Source of the DNA: Patella vulgata
Taxonomy: Eukaryota > Mollusca > Gastropoda > Patellidae
NCBI RefSeq assembly: GCF_932274485.2
Contig: NC_065881.2
Coordinates: 45,518,702 to 45,582,701 of the forward strand
Length of the DNA stretch: 64,000 nt
Direction: 5' to 3'
Position 1 is the first letter of the stretch; each line of letters begins with the position of its first letter. Below, in pieces: positions 26,101-34,831 of the stretch. The notes beneath the pieces are model-generated. The model had not been told where the DNA came from. It saw nothing but the letters and a program-made list of their open reading frames with translations, and did not search any database. The translations under genes and the position numbers were made by a program.

Positions 26101-29100
26101 AGTAATGACTTTCTCATTAAAAAAAAAAAAAAAAATACAAGGCCGCCCTCCCGCCCCAACAATTTTCAACAATAGCCAAATTTTATTTTGCACCATCCTC
26201 TAGCCAGAAATGAGGTAAAAAAAAAAATAAACCGCCCTCCCCCCCTACAGTTTCAGCTGTCAGTTGCCCGAGAAACAAGAAATTTATTTTGTGTAGCCCA
26301 AAAAGGCTTTTTTGCTATTTTACTTACAGACTCGGGCGTCATATTTTCGGAATCCTGGAAGGAATGCCTAAAAATCTATCGGATCAGAATTTTGATTTCG
26401 GTCACGTGATGGTCACCATTTTGAATTGAAAATGAAAAATAGAAGCAATTTGAAGGGCCGGGACTTTGGAACACAAGAACTCTCCTTCTAATTAAGCTAG
26501 AATGTTCAAACTTGGTGTAGGCGTTCACTAGGTCAATGTCATGATTGAGTTCAAAGATGAGCATTTTTTGCCTAGGGTAAGCAGAGATAAGCAAGCTGAT
26601 TTGTTGATTCTTTAGGGCACGATGACATTGGTTATAATGAATGGAGGGCGATGAAACTCTTGTCAATCGAGAGGCTAATAGCTGGCCTGTTGTGTGAAAT
26701 CATTGTATCATTTTTTGAAAATGTCCGGGGTAGCCGAAAAAAGGAGATCGAAATCCAAAAAGTCGTATTTTTACGATTTGGGGCATTTTTAGAGGTCGTG
26801 TAAAGTAAAATAAAGCATGCATATACATATATTATTGATATTGAATATATCATATAAAAAACTAAACAATGAATCAGCTGTCATTGACAGATTTTATATT
26901 ATAAGCATGGTCAGTGGAAGGTCAGCGTATTGTCTAACTTGAACTCACTGACTCCGTAACATTATTGTGGGTATGGTATAAGCTGAATTTGATAAGATGC
27001 ACATATCTCGTATGACTATTTGGTACTTACAGTGTTAGACTTTGTCGTAACGTTACGGTCTCCATTCATAAAATCGTCGTTGGGGCTATAATACGATTTT
27101 GAATCAAGTTATTTATCACTGAGGGACTCAAAATTAGGTTTGATGTAGCTCTGCTCATTTACAGTGGCGAATTTAACGGGCTCATGGGTTCCAGCTCCCT
27201 CCTCTAGAAATTTCACAGCACCCGCATGGATTGTGGCTAATTTTGTGGCAGAATTTTATTTTTCTGGGGGAGGTACTTCTAAATGGCTCCGACACAAGTG
27301 CCTGAAATGCCATGAAATCACGTTTTCGGCCTCCAATTAAAATTTCTTAGCGGGAGAACCCCCTGACCCGACCCCCTTGCGGGGCTTCACGGTCGGTATC
27401 AGCCCCCCTCCCCACCACCATGGTTAATCCGGCGTTGATGTTCCCTCTTGTGCAGCTGCAAAAGAATGTACAAGTTCATTGCCTCATTGTCAAAGATCCC
27501 ACTTTTCTACCCCAGTTCGGGTAATGAGGTCGAGCGTATATTGTATAGGGGATATTAAACAAGCAAACAGTATGGCTGATGTCTCCCGCCAAAACCCCAA
27601 AGTAAAAGATGACACATTAATTAATCGCACTTTCATATTTTTTTCAAAAGTATCGAGCAATCAAACTATACTGTAAATTTCATCACTCTCTGTCAGATAG
27701 AAATCAAGGTTATCTTGTCCCAAAGCATCGACCAATGAAATTGCCAAGCTGTAGCTCAAAATGTTCAGTCAAGACCTGATGAACATCTACACCAAGTTTA
27801 AACATTCTAGCTCAATTAAAAGCTGGGTTGTTATGTTCCAGTACTTCATTATAACCAAAGTTATCATACCCCAAAGCTAGCTGACATGACGTAATCATAG
27901 AGGGAAAATGATATCACCCATTTATGAACAGAAGTATTGTCTGAATAGAACACCTTTATAATACTTCTATTGATAGTCTGGCTGTTTTTAAGGTAGTCAA
28001 TCAGCAGAATAGTTTAGGAATCATAAACGAGTGAACCCATCACCTGTCCAGTCGAAAGAACTGACCTGGCTTGATTGGGGACTTGCGAGTCTGGATGCTT
28101 CCATTGTTTTTATTGAATTTTGCATTCTGGTTGAAACTGATGAATCCAGGTCTCCTCTATGTTTAAAAATCTGGCTAAAATTTTGTCTTCCTGGCATCAT
28201 AAGCTTTCCAAAAATGTATAGTTTTTCTTTTATGGAAGACCGTGTAGCGGAGTTGTGTTTCTAAGCTAGCTAGAAATTTTGGCTGCAGGCCTACACCTCC
28301 CAAGCTAAATTTCCCTCATGTCATCCTGTATAGCAAAGGCATATGCCTGTCTTAATTAACCCAGTACTAAACACAATTTACTTGTTTAATTTTTCCAGCA
28401 TTTTTCAGGATAGCTGATGGGATGCGGGTCAAGTTATGCCACTTGTCTATTTAATTATTTACCAGTGAAAAATCGAATTAACTTCACCAAATTTTTACTC
28501 ATTATAATGATTTTTTTTTTTCTGTTCATATTATTTCTATGACATGTGACAGTGACTGTGAATATGAAAGCTTTAATATCTGCTTAGCAGATCTAGTTTC
28601 TATTGTTTTTATACGCCCACATTTTCACGTGGACATATATTGTCGTCAACCCTGTCCGTTCCTCCAGACGTCACAATTGTTTGTGAAAACTGGACAGGTC
28701 GCAATTGTTATCCGATTTCAATGAAACTTGAAATATAGGTTTATCACCCCAAGATCTCGGTTCCTTTCGATATTGGCATGTATCAGACTGTAACTTCATA
28801 AATTTTGGCCCCTGATTGTACGAAAAATCTAGTTTTTAGCTTGTGAACACTGCAGAGGTCACAATTTTTATTCCGATTTAGTTTAAACTTGAAATGTATG
28901 TTTATCACCCACAGATCTCAGTTCCTTTCGATATTCGCGCATATAGGACCATAACTACACGAACTATGGCCCCCCGATTGTATGAAAAATCGTGTTTTTA
29001 GCTTGTGGACCCCATAGAGGTCAACAATTTTTATCCGATTTTAAAAAATGTTTGAATATATCACCGTTACACCCTAAGGATGGTTGAGTTTAAATTACAT

Positions 29101-32100
29101 AAAAATTGAACCGAAACTGCACGAATATCGAAAGGAACCAATATCTTTGGGTTATAAACAAGTATTTCAAGTTTCATCGAAATAGGATCAAAATTGTGAC
29201 CTCTAGAGGTTCCACAACATTGATTTACCGGATGTTTACATTATTTGCTTACGAGGGGCGGCCATTTTGTCCAGCAGTTTTGTCCCGATTTTCAGGAAAT
29301 TTGAACTCAACAAACGTTTTTTTAAATCGGATAATAATTGTGACCTCTAGAGGGACCACAAGCTAAAAACGTGATTTTTCGTACAATCAGAGGCCATAAT
29401 TCAGGAAGTTACAATCCAATATGCGCGAATATTGAAAGGAACTGAGATCTTTGGGTTATAAATTTGCATTTCAAGTTTCATCAAAATCAGATCAAAATTG
29501 TGGCCTCTAGAGGTTAACAACTTTGATATACCAGATGTTTACACTATTTGCATACGAAGGGCGGCCGTTTTGTCCGGCAGTTTTGGTCCGATCTTCATGA
29601 AATTTAAACTCAGAAAAAATTACGGTGTAACGGTGATAATTCGAACGATTTTTTAAATCAGATAATAATTGTGACATCTACAGGGACCACAAGCTAAAAA
29701 CGTGATTTTTCGTACAATCAGGGGCCATAATTCAGGCAGTTACAATTCAATATGTACGAAAATCAACAGGAACCAAGATATTTGGGTTATAAACATGCAT
29801 TTAAAGTTTCATCAAAATCAGATGAAAATTGTGACCTCCAGAGAGTCCACAACCCATATATACCAGATGTTTACACTATTTGCAAACGAGGGGCGGCCAT
29901 TTTGTCCGTCAGTTTCGGTCTGATTTTTACAAAATTTGAACTCAATCATCTTTAGGGTGTAATGGTAATATTTTCAAAAAAATTTTTAAATTGGATAAAA
30001 ATTGTGACTTCTATAGGGTCCACAAGCTAAAAACACAATTTTTCGTACAATCGGGTCATAATTCATGGTCCGATATGCACGAATATCGAAACCAACCAAG
30101 ATCTGTGGGTTATAAACAAACATTTCAAGTTTAAACCCAATCGGATAAAAATTGTGACCTCTACAGTGTTCTATGATGCAAAGAAGACCACAATTCCTGT
30201 CATTATATCCAAAGAAAGACAGAAATGTCAAATGCCAATAGCGATAAAGTGACCGTCGTTTGGGGCAATATTTCTTTTTAAAAGTTATATTTATATTTAC
30301 TTTGAAAACTGCTGCCAACGCGAGGGACAATATTTGTGTTCTATTTTTAAAAAAAAATAAAAAATCTTAGAGGATACTTGTTCACATTATTTTACCATTA
30401 TGACAGAGAAAAGTCATAATTTTAGTGAAACTGACTTCAATATTATTTATAGTAATATAATTGTTACTTTGTACAATTGGATTTTATATCATTGGAAAGA
30501 ACACGACAATCTGTACTATTTGTAACAGAGTGTTTCTTTGTATAGAAAATATTTTTTTTAGTTATTTGCAATTTTGTAGATGGTATTAGGATTAACAATA
30601 ATCCACTAATTGGCTTAGGGAGATGGCCCCTGCTGATTTAATGAGCTTAGGAGTAGGGAAGCTGCTAATCTTTTAATTGGCTCAGGGTTAAATGGGTAAA
30701 TAAAACCTGTTTATATCCCAAAAATCTTGGCTCCTTTTGATATTAGCACATATCAGACCATAACTTCCTGGATTATGGCCCCTGATTGTACCAAAAAAAT
30801 AGCGATTTTAGCTTGTGGACCCTCTAGAGGTCACAATTTTGATCTGATTTTGATGAAACTTAAAACATGTGTTTATATCCCAAAAATCTTGGCTCCTTTT
30901 GATATTCGCACATATCAGATTATGGCCCCTGATTGTACGAAAGAATTGCGATTTTAGCATGTGGACCCTCTAGAGGTCACAATTTTTTTCCATTTTTAAA
31001 AATCGTTTAAATATATCACCGTTACACCCTGATGATGGTTGAGTTGTATGCAAATAGTGTAAAAGTAAAAGTATGTAATACGAAGGTTGTGGACCCTCTA
31101 GAGGTCACAATTTTTGGCTGATTTCGATGAAACTTGAAATATATGTTTATATCCTAGAGATCTCAGTTCCTTTCGTGCAAGATTCGCTTATTTCAGTCCA
31201 TAACTTTCTAGATTATGCCCCCTGATTGTACAAAGAATCACATTTTTTTAGCTTGTTCTCTATCCCTCTCTTTCAAAATGTGAGCATATCTTGCATGGCA
31301 ACTGCTGATTTTTGTGTGTTCAACATTAACATACTTTGAATTGTGTAGGGTCTTAAGCTCTGTATTGGACCTTTATTCTGGAGGGAGCCGAGGTTCCCTG
31401 GAATTTTTCAATGTGGTTTCCACCTTTTCAGTACAGTGTCTAGTTGTTTGGAGGGTATGAAAAACCTAGTCCCTGTGTACACATTTGCGTGCAAGTAAAA
31501 GAACCCTTGACAAAATTTTTCTCATAACTGCACTGCATGGTGTATGCCATATTCCTGAAGCAATGGCCTGAGAAATCCCTCTCTGGCCATTGCTGGATTG
31601 GCTTCTGATACTTGAGCTTTTGAGGAAGTGTGTCTATTCTTCTTGTTCAATCAAATCTATCCCTAGTACAGCAACATGACAGCCCTTCGTTTAATTTGGG
31701 GTCTTCCCTAAATCTTTGGACAGTGATTTATGGTATTAAAGACGGTGAAAGTATTGTTCGTCTCCAAACAGTTTTGTTTAAATTGTATTCCATTTTGATA
31801 GCCTCGTTTGTCACACAGTTACTTTTCTGCAATATTCTGCTATGCACTGGTTAATTGGGCGTAATAAAATTGTGAGTCATGACGTAACGTTATGTAACCA
31901 TATTATTATTTGGTCCAATTTGGAGCTGTGTTTAAAGCATACTGATATTGTTACGCATTTAGTTATTGGTTGGTAATCGGACTATTGACCAGTCATCATT
32001 TGGAACAGAAATTTGCTTCCATTACAGCAGTGTTAACCGGGATTTGGTATAATCCAACGAAACACTGCAAGGAGTATGGGCTAACGCCTGTCTTTTTATT

Positions 32101-34831
32101 AGTCCAGTCTGTGCAGAACTGTAGGATGTTAAACCCCATTTCATTTCCTTTATTCAGACATATTGGGATTTTGATTCCTTAGAATGTTATTGTTTAATGT
32201 GTGACAAAAAAAATGTTTTGTTTTTTATAATATGTTTATAATATATATGGTTCATTTAGGAATTCCAAAAGATCCAGATCTAGCTGAGACGTATTATTCT
32301 CAGTATGATGATGAATTTGAAAACCCAGAATCGCCATCAATCAGTACACCTGATGATGATGATGAAGATGAAAAAACTATTGTAAACAAAGGAAATACAG
32401 TTTATGAAAAAGCCAATTCAACAGCTGCTTGGGATAATGGGGAAAGAACATTTGCAGGAGATGAAACACAGGATTTGATTGGTTGTTTAGAGGGGGCATT
32501 ACATTCAAATGTTAATGGTTAGTTACATATCTTGTGTTTGTGTTTCATATCTCCAAAAACTATTGCTGTCAAAATGTCATTTATTAAATTAAGATAAACA
32601 ACAATGTTAAAAATCATTCACAAGTTACAAATATAATGATCATAATATGCATGCATTGTCATTAACAATGAAATATATATTATTTGTTGAACTGAAATAA
32701 TCCACAAATATTCCGCAGTGGGTAAGATTATGGTGTGACCATCCTGAAATAACGTCAATCATTACTTCTAATTTGTACATAGGCCTACACTTAATGTCAG
32801 TTGGGAATATCTAGATGATTCAAAGTGATTAAAAAGGCAGGAATTTCTTAAAATACTCTTTATAAATGCATCTTGCAGTAAAGAAACGAAACCCTATGAT
32901 TTTATAAAAACACAAATGACATTATTTACATTAATGATTATTTAAAGATACATTATGGGAGATTAGATTAAGAGCTGGTAGTTCTCACTATAATAGTTAA
33001 AAACTAGATAATGTAAAGGGAATCTGCTGAAAATTTCATTCAAATTGATCCACCCTGATTGAATTTTGGGCCTAGCCTTGATCATCATTACTAAAGTCAG
33101 TACTATAAAAAACATAGTCTCGATTATCCATTTTTTGATTTAATGAGAAGCAGCAGGTGCTAATCCAGTAAATTTAGCAGGCTAGCGATGCCGTCGAAAG
33201 TTGATTATGGTCTGGATAAGTTAATTAATGTCTAATTAATAATTTAGATAACATTTCAGGCATAAAGAAAGTCCTGCAATTGGCAGATTTAGCTCTGCAT
33301 AATGTATGTTTAATATTTCAACTGGTAACTTGTTACCAAAATGATTTTGGTGATTAGCAATAGGTCTGTGCTTCATCAAATTTTGTAGCCAGTTTGAACA
33401 AAATCTCCAGAGATTTATTATTAAATCAAACAGTTGGTCCCTGCATTTACTATATTCAGTAGTTATTGACACAATTATGGATCCTGCTTCAAAAAATTCC
33501 TGTGGCAAGAAGGGTGACTAGCCAAGTTTACAAAGTAAAACTTGTTATGTGCTTACAAACATGCAACCATAAAAGATTTTTTGTGATTTTTGTTTTGCTC
33601 CCTAATTGGATCTACAATTTTGTCTGTCCACTCACAATTCTTGTCAGATGCAAGAGTTTCTGAAAGTGGTTTATCTCCTGTTTCTTCTATGTGATTTATG
33701 CATATTTACTCATAGGTAATATTATGGTTCCTAAAATTTGATCAATTAATACTAATAGTTTTTGTACAATAAATTTGATTATCAACTAGATTTTGTATAT
33801 AATTATATGAAATGTATTTATTTTCTAGAAACTGTTGTAAATGATGATACAGGATTTTGTGGACCTGCTAGCCGTGAATTAAGAATACAAAATATGAGAG
33901 AGTATCCTTTTAATAAAAAAAAAACATGATAAGTAAAGTGTTAGTAAATGTCTAAAAATATAGATGAATTCAAGGATATCACTTTGATTTGTTCTCGGAT
34001 TAAAAATTTGCCTTGTTTATAAATGAAATGAAATTGGGTTTAATGTCCTACTGCGACTGGGCTAATGAAGACAGAACCTTGTGTATAAATGTAAACTGGC
34101 CTCCAGTCTAACTAAGGCTAATAATATTAGTTATCCTACCATAATTAAAAATTTGTCATTTCTTGCACAGACTGGACAAATCTGATTTATGCCTGTGCAC
34201 ATAACTTAAGTCAAAGTTGCCTACCTGTTCAGTCTAGCGAAAAGAGACTACCAAGTACTTTGGTTGCAATCTTTAATAATAACCGCACATAGACTTTCGT
34301 AGTTAAATGTTTCAACGGAACATGGACTGCAAAAGCCTTTCTCCTTGCTATAATTAATATATTTAGGTAAGGAATTAAAATTGAAACAAAGAAATATATG
34401 TTAGAATACGTTAAAAAGTCTAATATAAATAATGTCTCTAGTGCACCCATCTTCATTTACACTCCATTTCATCTCTAGTACAGAGTATGGATTCTAAATT
34501 TATTTGATTTTTAGTTACAAGATGATATCAATTTTAGTTAGTTAATTCCCAGATTTAGATTATCATTTCAGTAATCGATATTGAAATTTAAATATTACTA
34601 TTTCATATATTTTTAAAAATGTGTCTATTACATACTTAACAAAATTAAAGACAATGTATTAAAAAGCTTGGTGCTGTAAAATTTGAAGAAGTGTATGAAT
34701 TTATTAAGAAAGAAAGAAGCAAAGATAAATTAAATACAACCAATATAGCGAAAGGTTTAAAGAAACTAGTGAAAAATGTTTATGATTGCTTTTTGGTGGA
34801 ACAACTATATTTCTATGAAACAGAAACATAA
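8092..34831 (+). CDS. NEK11: NEK11, NIMA-related Ser/Thr kinase, 3' part (9 exons)
   Basis: Exons: 8092-8170, 8760-8842, 11424-11555, 15364-15439, 23346-23457, 23727-23900, 32260-32517, 33829-33901, 34651-34831. All phases join, giving 388 residues to the stop. The first exon is the end of a protein kinase C-lobe (KEPEKRPSATEI, with the conserved Arg of subdomain XI). Next come a basic, coiled-coil-like stretch (LTPSERMKLNKLRK), an acidic region (AETYYSQYDDEFE, then DDDDEDE) and a C-terminal module (KLGAVKFEEVYEFIK ... DCFLVEQLYFYE). As I recall human NEK11, it has closely similar blocks in the same order (MTPRERMRLRKLQ, VAEEYYADAFDS, KLGTEVFEEVYNYLK, DCFEVDQLLYFEE), which separates it from other NEKs. 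NEK11 is a nuclear/nucleolar kinase acting in the G2/M DNA-damage checkpoint, where it phosphorylates CDC25A. The N-lobe and most of the kinase domain lie upstream of the window. AATAAA occurs at 35331. Introns are large and full of transposons. Confidence 0.92.
8760..8842 (+). CDS. NEK11: NEK11 coding exon b
   Basis: Acceptor AAACCTAG, donor GTAAGT. Encodes QMKDILSDEV ... DARDFHRY, the segment following the kinase domain. It ends with two bases of a codon, and the next exon restores frame. Confidence 0.85.
9088..11165 (+). repeat. Rep-H2 element 1, split by a nested Rep-H2-like element
   Basis: Head stem-loop at 9091-9120 (CCCACAT / ATGTGGAC within TATA...GTATA), then CCGTCCGTTC, then monomers with the box ATCCGATTTTGATGAAACTT. 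The outer array runs 9088-9554 and resumes at 10826 with AGCTTGTGGTCCCTC, exactly the continuation expected after CGTGTTTTT. It fades by about 11165. Confidence 0.75.
9555..10825 (+). repeat. Rep-H2b element nested inside Rep-H2
   Basis: Begins with the stem-loop AAGCCCACATGGAAATGTGG, then GCCACTGTCCGTCCGTCCG, then seven or so copies of a ~145-155 bp monomer (boxes such as GCCAAAAGTTATC near 9795, 9949, 10093 and 10238; CCTATTGAATTTCAGCAATT; AGAGTTATGGCCCTTG). It ends near GCTGTGGGCATATG. Its flanks are two halves of one Rep-H2 monomer. Confidence 0.75.
11424..11555 (+). CDS. NEK11: NEK11 coding exon c (basic, coiled-coil-like)
   Basis: Acceptor ATATATTTCAG. Encodes SEKAHLGEMQPKKQPQ then LTPSERMKLNKLRKVEEER, the NEK11-type TPxERMxLxKL block. 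The donor AAG|GTTCTC is weak but the only one that keeps the frame, which otherwise closes downstream. Confidence 0.88.
12689..12985 (+). repeat. Minisatellite, ~50-bp unit
   Basis: About six diverged copies of a unit reading GGGACTGCGGCCCCTACGAT, then TTATTTATGAACTGCTGGTA. It lies in the NEK11 intron 11556-15363. Confidence 0.75.
13080..14620 (+). repeat. Dispersed repeat Rep-D copy 1, split by a Rep-H2
   Basis: Shares with 25380-26010 the words ATAATCCGG, GAGAAACAGTCATT, CGATGACA-type boxes, GGTTGGAATTA and ATAAACCAGCGAT, then TTATCATGGACG and TGAATTAAATATGGA. The two parts of the shared sequence are separated here by a Rep-H2 element that is absent from the other copy. Confidence 0.65.
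13665..14412 (+). repeat. Rep-H2 element 2
   Basis: Stem-loop head at 13669-13698 (CCCACATTTTCATGTGG), CCGTCCGTTC, then monomers with ATCCGATTTTGATGAAACTT. The end is CTTCCAAAATGTGGACTTAT followed by TCTGCCTGGCA; its AAAATGTGG is the inverse of the head CCACATTTT. It sits inside Rep-D copy 1. Confidence 0.75.
15162..15345 (+). repeat. Tandem duplication of a 92-bp unit
   Basis: Two adjacent copies (15162-15253, 15254-15345), nearly identical (one clear mismatch, C/G, in TGTTTTCTATTC versus TGTTTTGTATTC). It ends 18 bases before NEK11 exon d. Confidence 0.85.
15364..15439 (+). CDS. NEK11: NEK11 coding exon d
   Basis: Acceptor TTATTTAG, donor GTAAGT. Encodes a charged helix (HAKENFLENQERKSEIRN), in frame with exons c and e. 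Confidence 0.85.
18808..19610. mobile_element. MITE with TGGG..CTGTCACA inverted ends
   Basis: Left end TGGGGCTGTCACACA, right end TTGTGACAGGCCCA, an imperfect inverted pair. The interior is rich in TACGTTA, TAAGTTA and CGTATGCC words in both orientations. It lies in the loop of FB4. The TTA and TAA flanks would suit a PIF/Harbinger-like family, but this is weak. No coding capacity. Confidence 0.7.
20811..20900 (+). repeat. Rep-H3: stem-loop-headed repeat
   Basis: Perfect 11-bp stem GTTTCACACTG / CAGTGTGAAAC with loop CATAGC (20811-20838), followed by ACTATTG and an ATT-rich run. It is inside the right arm region of FB4. Confidence 0.65.
23346..23457 (+). CDS. NEK11: NEK11 coding exon e
   Basis: Acceptor TAATTATAG, donor GTAGTA. 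Encodes APVWVGGEGEGESIKKM and KIHKERQATTLSEA. It lies just beyond the 7.3-kb foldback element of the preceding intron. Confidence 0.82.
23571..23708 (+). repeat. Tandem duplication of ~69-70 bp in a short NEK11 intron
   Basis: Two adjacent diverged copies (from CATTCATGTGTGAATTC and CATTCATGTTTGAATTC, both ending GATCTGAATGGTGCCTAA) make up about half of the 269-bp intron 23458-23726. Confidence 0.8.
23727..23900 (+). CDS. NEK11: NEK11 coding exon f
   Basis: Acceptor TATATATAG, donor GTAAAT. Encodes an acidic segment (LIRRLCSRDDNEDETDDY) and PITPMKNTMVYDRLHSTLD. Confidence 0.85.
24028..24310 (+). repeat. Rep-H2 element 3, short
   Basis: Head stem-loop ATACGCCCACATTTTCATG / TGGACGTAT at 24029-24055, then partial monomers (AATGGCCGCTCCCTGTACGC). 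Confidence 0.7.
24391..25145 (+). repeat. Rep-H4: stem-loop-headed repeat
   Basis: Starts with a perfect 12-bp stem AAGCTTTCATAT / ATATGAAAGCTT around the loop TAC (24391-24417), then ATTGTTTCTGTTAAG and a T run. The body repeats short phrases (TTTGACCTA, CGTCG, CCGGAAGT). The downstream limit is uncertain. Confidence 0.5.
25380..26010 (+). repeat. Dispersed repeat Rep-D copy 2 (empty site)
   Basis: Direct-orientation relative of 13080-14620 without the Rep-H2 insertion: TGTCAGAGGC runs directly into TTACTCTTTAAAATATTG and ATTATGGACGG. Confidence 0.65.
26440..26665 (+). repeat. Rep-H1 monomer fragment
   Basis: About one and a half Rep-H1 monomers (GACTTTGGAACACAAGAACTC, GCTAGAATGTTCAAACTTGG, GGGTAAGCAGAGATAAGCAA), without head or terminal repeats. 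Confidence 0.7.
27711..27880 (-). repeat. Rep-H1 monomer fragment, inverted
   Basis: Inverse of the Rep-H1 monomer: CCCAAAGCATCGACCAAT, then CACCAAGTTTAAACATTCTA and GCTCAATTA. Confidence 0.65.
28290..28385 (+). mobile_element. SINE-A 3' remnant
   Basis: Matches the SINE-A 3' part loosely (TTTCCCTCATG, TATGCCTGTCTTAATTA, ACCCAGTAC). Old and truncated. Confidence 0.45.
28611..30180. repeat. Rep-H2 element 4 in an inverted, higher-order array
   Basis: 28611-29105 is in + orientation with its stem-loop head (CCCACATTTTCACGTGG). From about 29110 to 30180 the same monomers run in the opposite orientation. In the inverted part two monomer types alternate: boxes TTGTGACCTCTAGAGG at 29190, 29331, 29491, 29663, 29824 and 29998, so that the repeat of the pair is about 333 bp. 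Confidence 0.7.
30700..31306 (+). repeat. Rep-H2 element 5, 3' part with end
   Basis: Monomers with GACCCTCTAGAGGTCACAAT in + orientation. It ends in TGTTCTCTATCCCTCTCTTT, CAAAATGTGAGC, TTGCATGGCA, the same end as element 2 (14360-14412). No head is present. Confidence 0.7.
31440..31560 (+). mobile_element. SINE-A internal remnant
   Basis: GAAAAACCTAGTCCCTGTGT, ACACATTTGCGTGCAAGT and AAAAGAACCCTTGACA match the SINE-A body. The head and tail are lost. Confidence 0.55.
32025..32155 (+). mobile_element. SINE-A 3' remnant
   Basis: GGGCTAACGCCTGTCTTTTT, ATTAGTCCAGTCTGTGCAGA, TGTTAAACCCCATTTCATTT: the SINE-A 3' end and tail. Lies about 100 bp upstream of NEK11 exon g. Confidence 0.6.
32260..32517 (+). 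CDS. NEK11: NEK11 coding exon g (acidic region)
   Basis: Acceptor TTCATTTAG, donor GTTAGT. Encodes IPKDPDLAETYYSQYDDEFE, a DDDDEDE run and a stretch ending ETQDLIGCLEGALHS, corresponding to the PEDPxxAEEYY region and the DIEALARCLENVL region of vertebrate NEK11. Confidence 0.9.
32942..33313. mobile_element. TTAA-ended MITE family 1, copy 1
   Basis: Left end TTAAAGATACATTATGGGAG, right end (inverted) TTAAACATACATTATGCAGA. Both end in TTAA, the target of piggyBac- and Kolobok-type transposons. A second copy at 63202-63599 matches along its length (GATCATCATTACTAAA, GGCTAGCGATGCC). No ORF. In a NEK11 intron. Confidence 0.75.
33829..33901 (+). CDS. NEK11: NEK11 coding exon h
   Basis: Acceptor ATTTTCTAG. 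Encodes ETVVNDDTGFCGPAS and RIQNMRE. It ends at a donor reading GTATCCTTT, the U12-type 5' splice-site consensus. Confidence 0.88.
33902..34650 (+). other. NEK11: U12-type intron of NEK11
   Basis: The 5' end is GTATCCTTT, an exact match to the minor-spliceosome donor RTATCCTTT. A branch-point-like ATACTTAAC (34632-34640) lies 11 bases before the acceptor AG and matches seven of nine consensus positions (TTCCTTAAC). There is no polypyrimidine tract at the acceptor, also typical of U12 introns. Splicing here joins ...NMRE to QCIKKLG in frame. The intron holds a SINE-A remnant in reverse orientation near 34022-34090. Confidence 0.85.
34022..34090 (-). mobile_element. SINE-A 3' remnant, inverted, in the U12 intron
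   Basis: GAAATGAAATTGGGTTTAA, TGTCCTACTGCGACTGGGC, TAATGAAGAC is the inverse of the SINE-A tail and 3' end. Confidence 0.6.
34651..34831 (+). CDS. NEK11: NEK11 last coding exon with stop
   Basis: Encodes the C-terminal NEK11 module KLGAVKFEEVYEFIKKER ... KKLVKNVYDCFLVEQLYFYE and the TAA stop at 34829-34831. The human protein extends slightly further after FEEQLL. Confidence 0.92.

Noticed and set aside
30727-30957. Frame with TYQTITSWIMAPDC-type repeats
   Set aside because: Reflects Rep-H2 monomers; no codon-level conservation between monomers.
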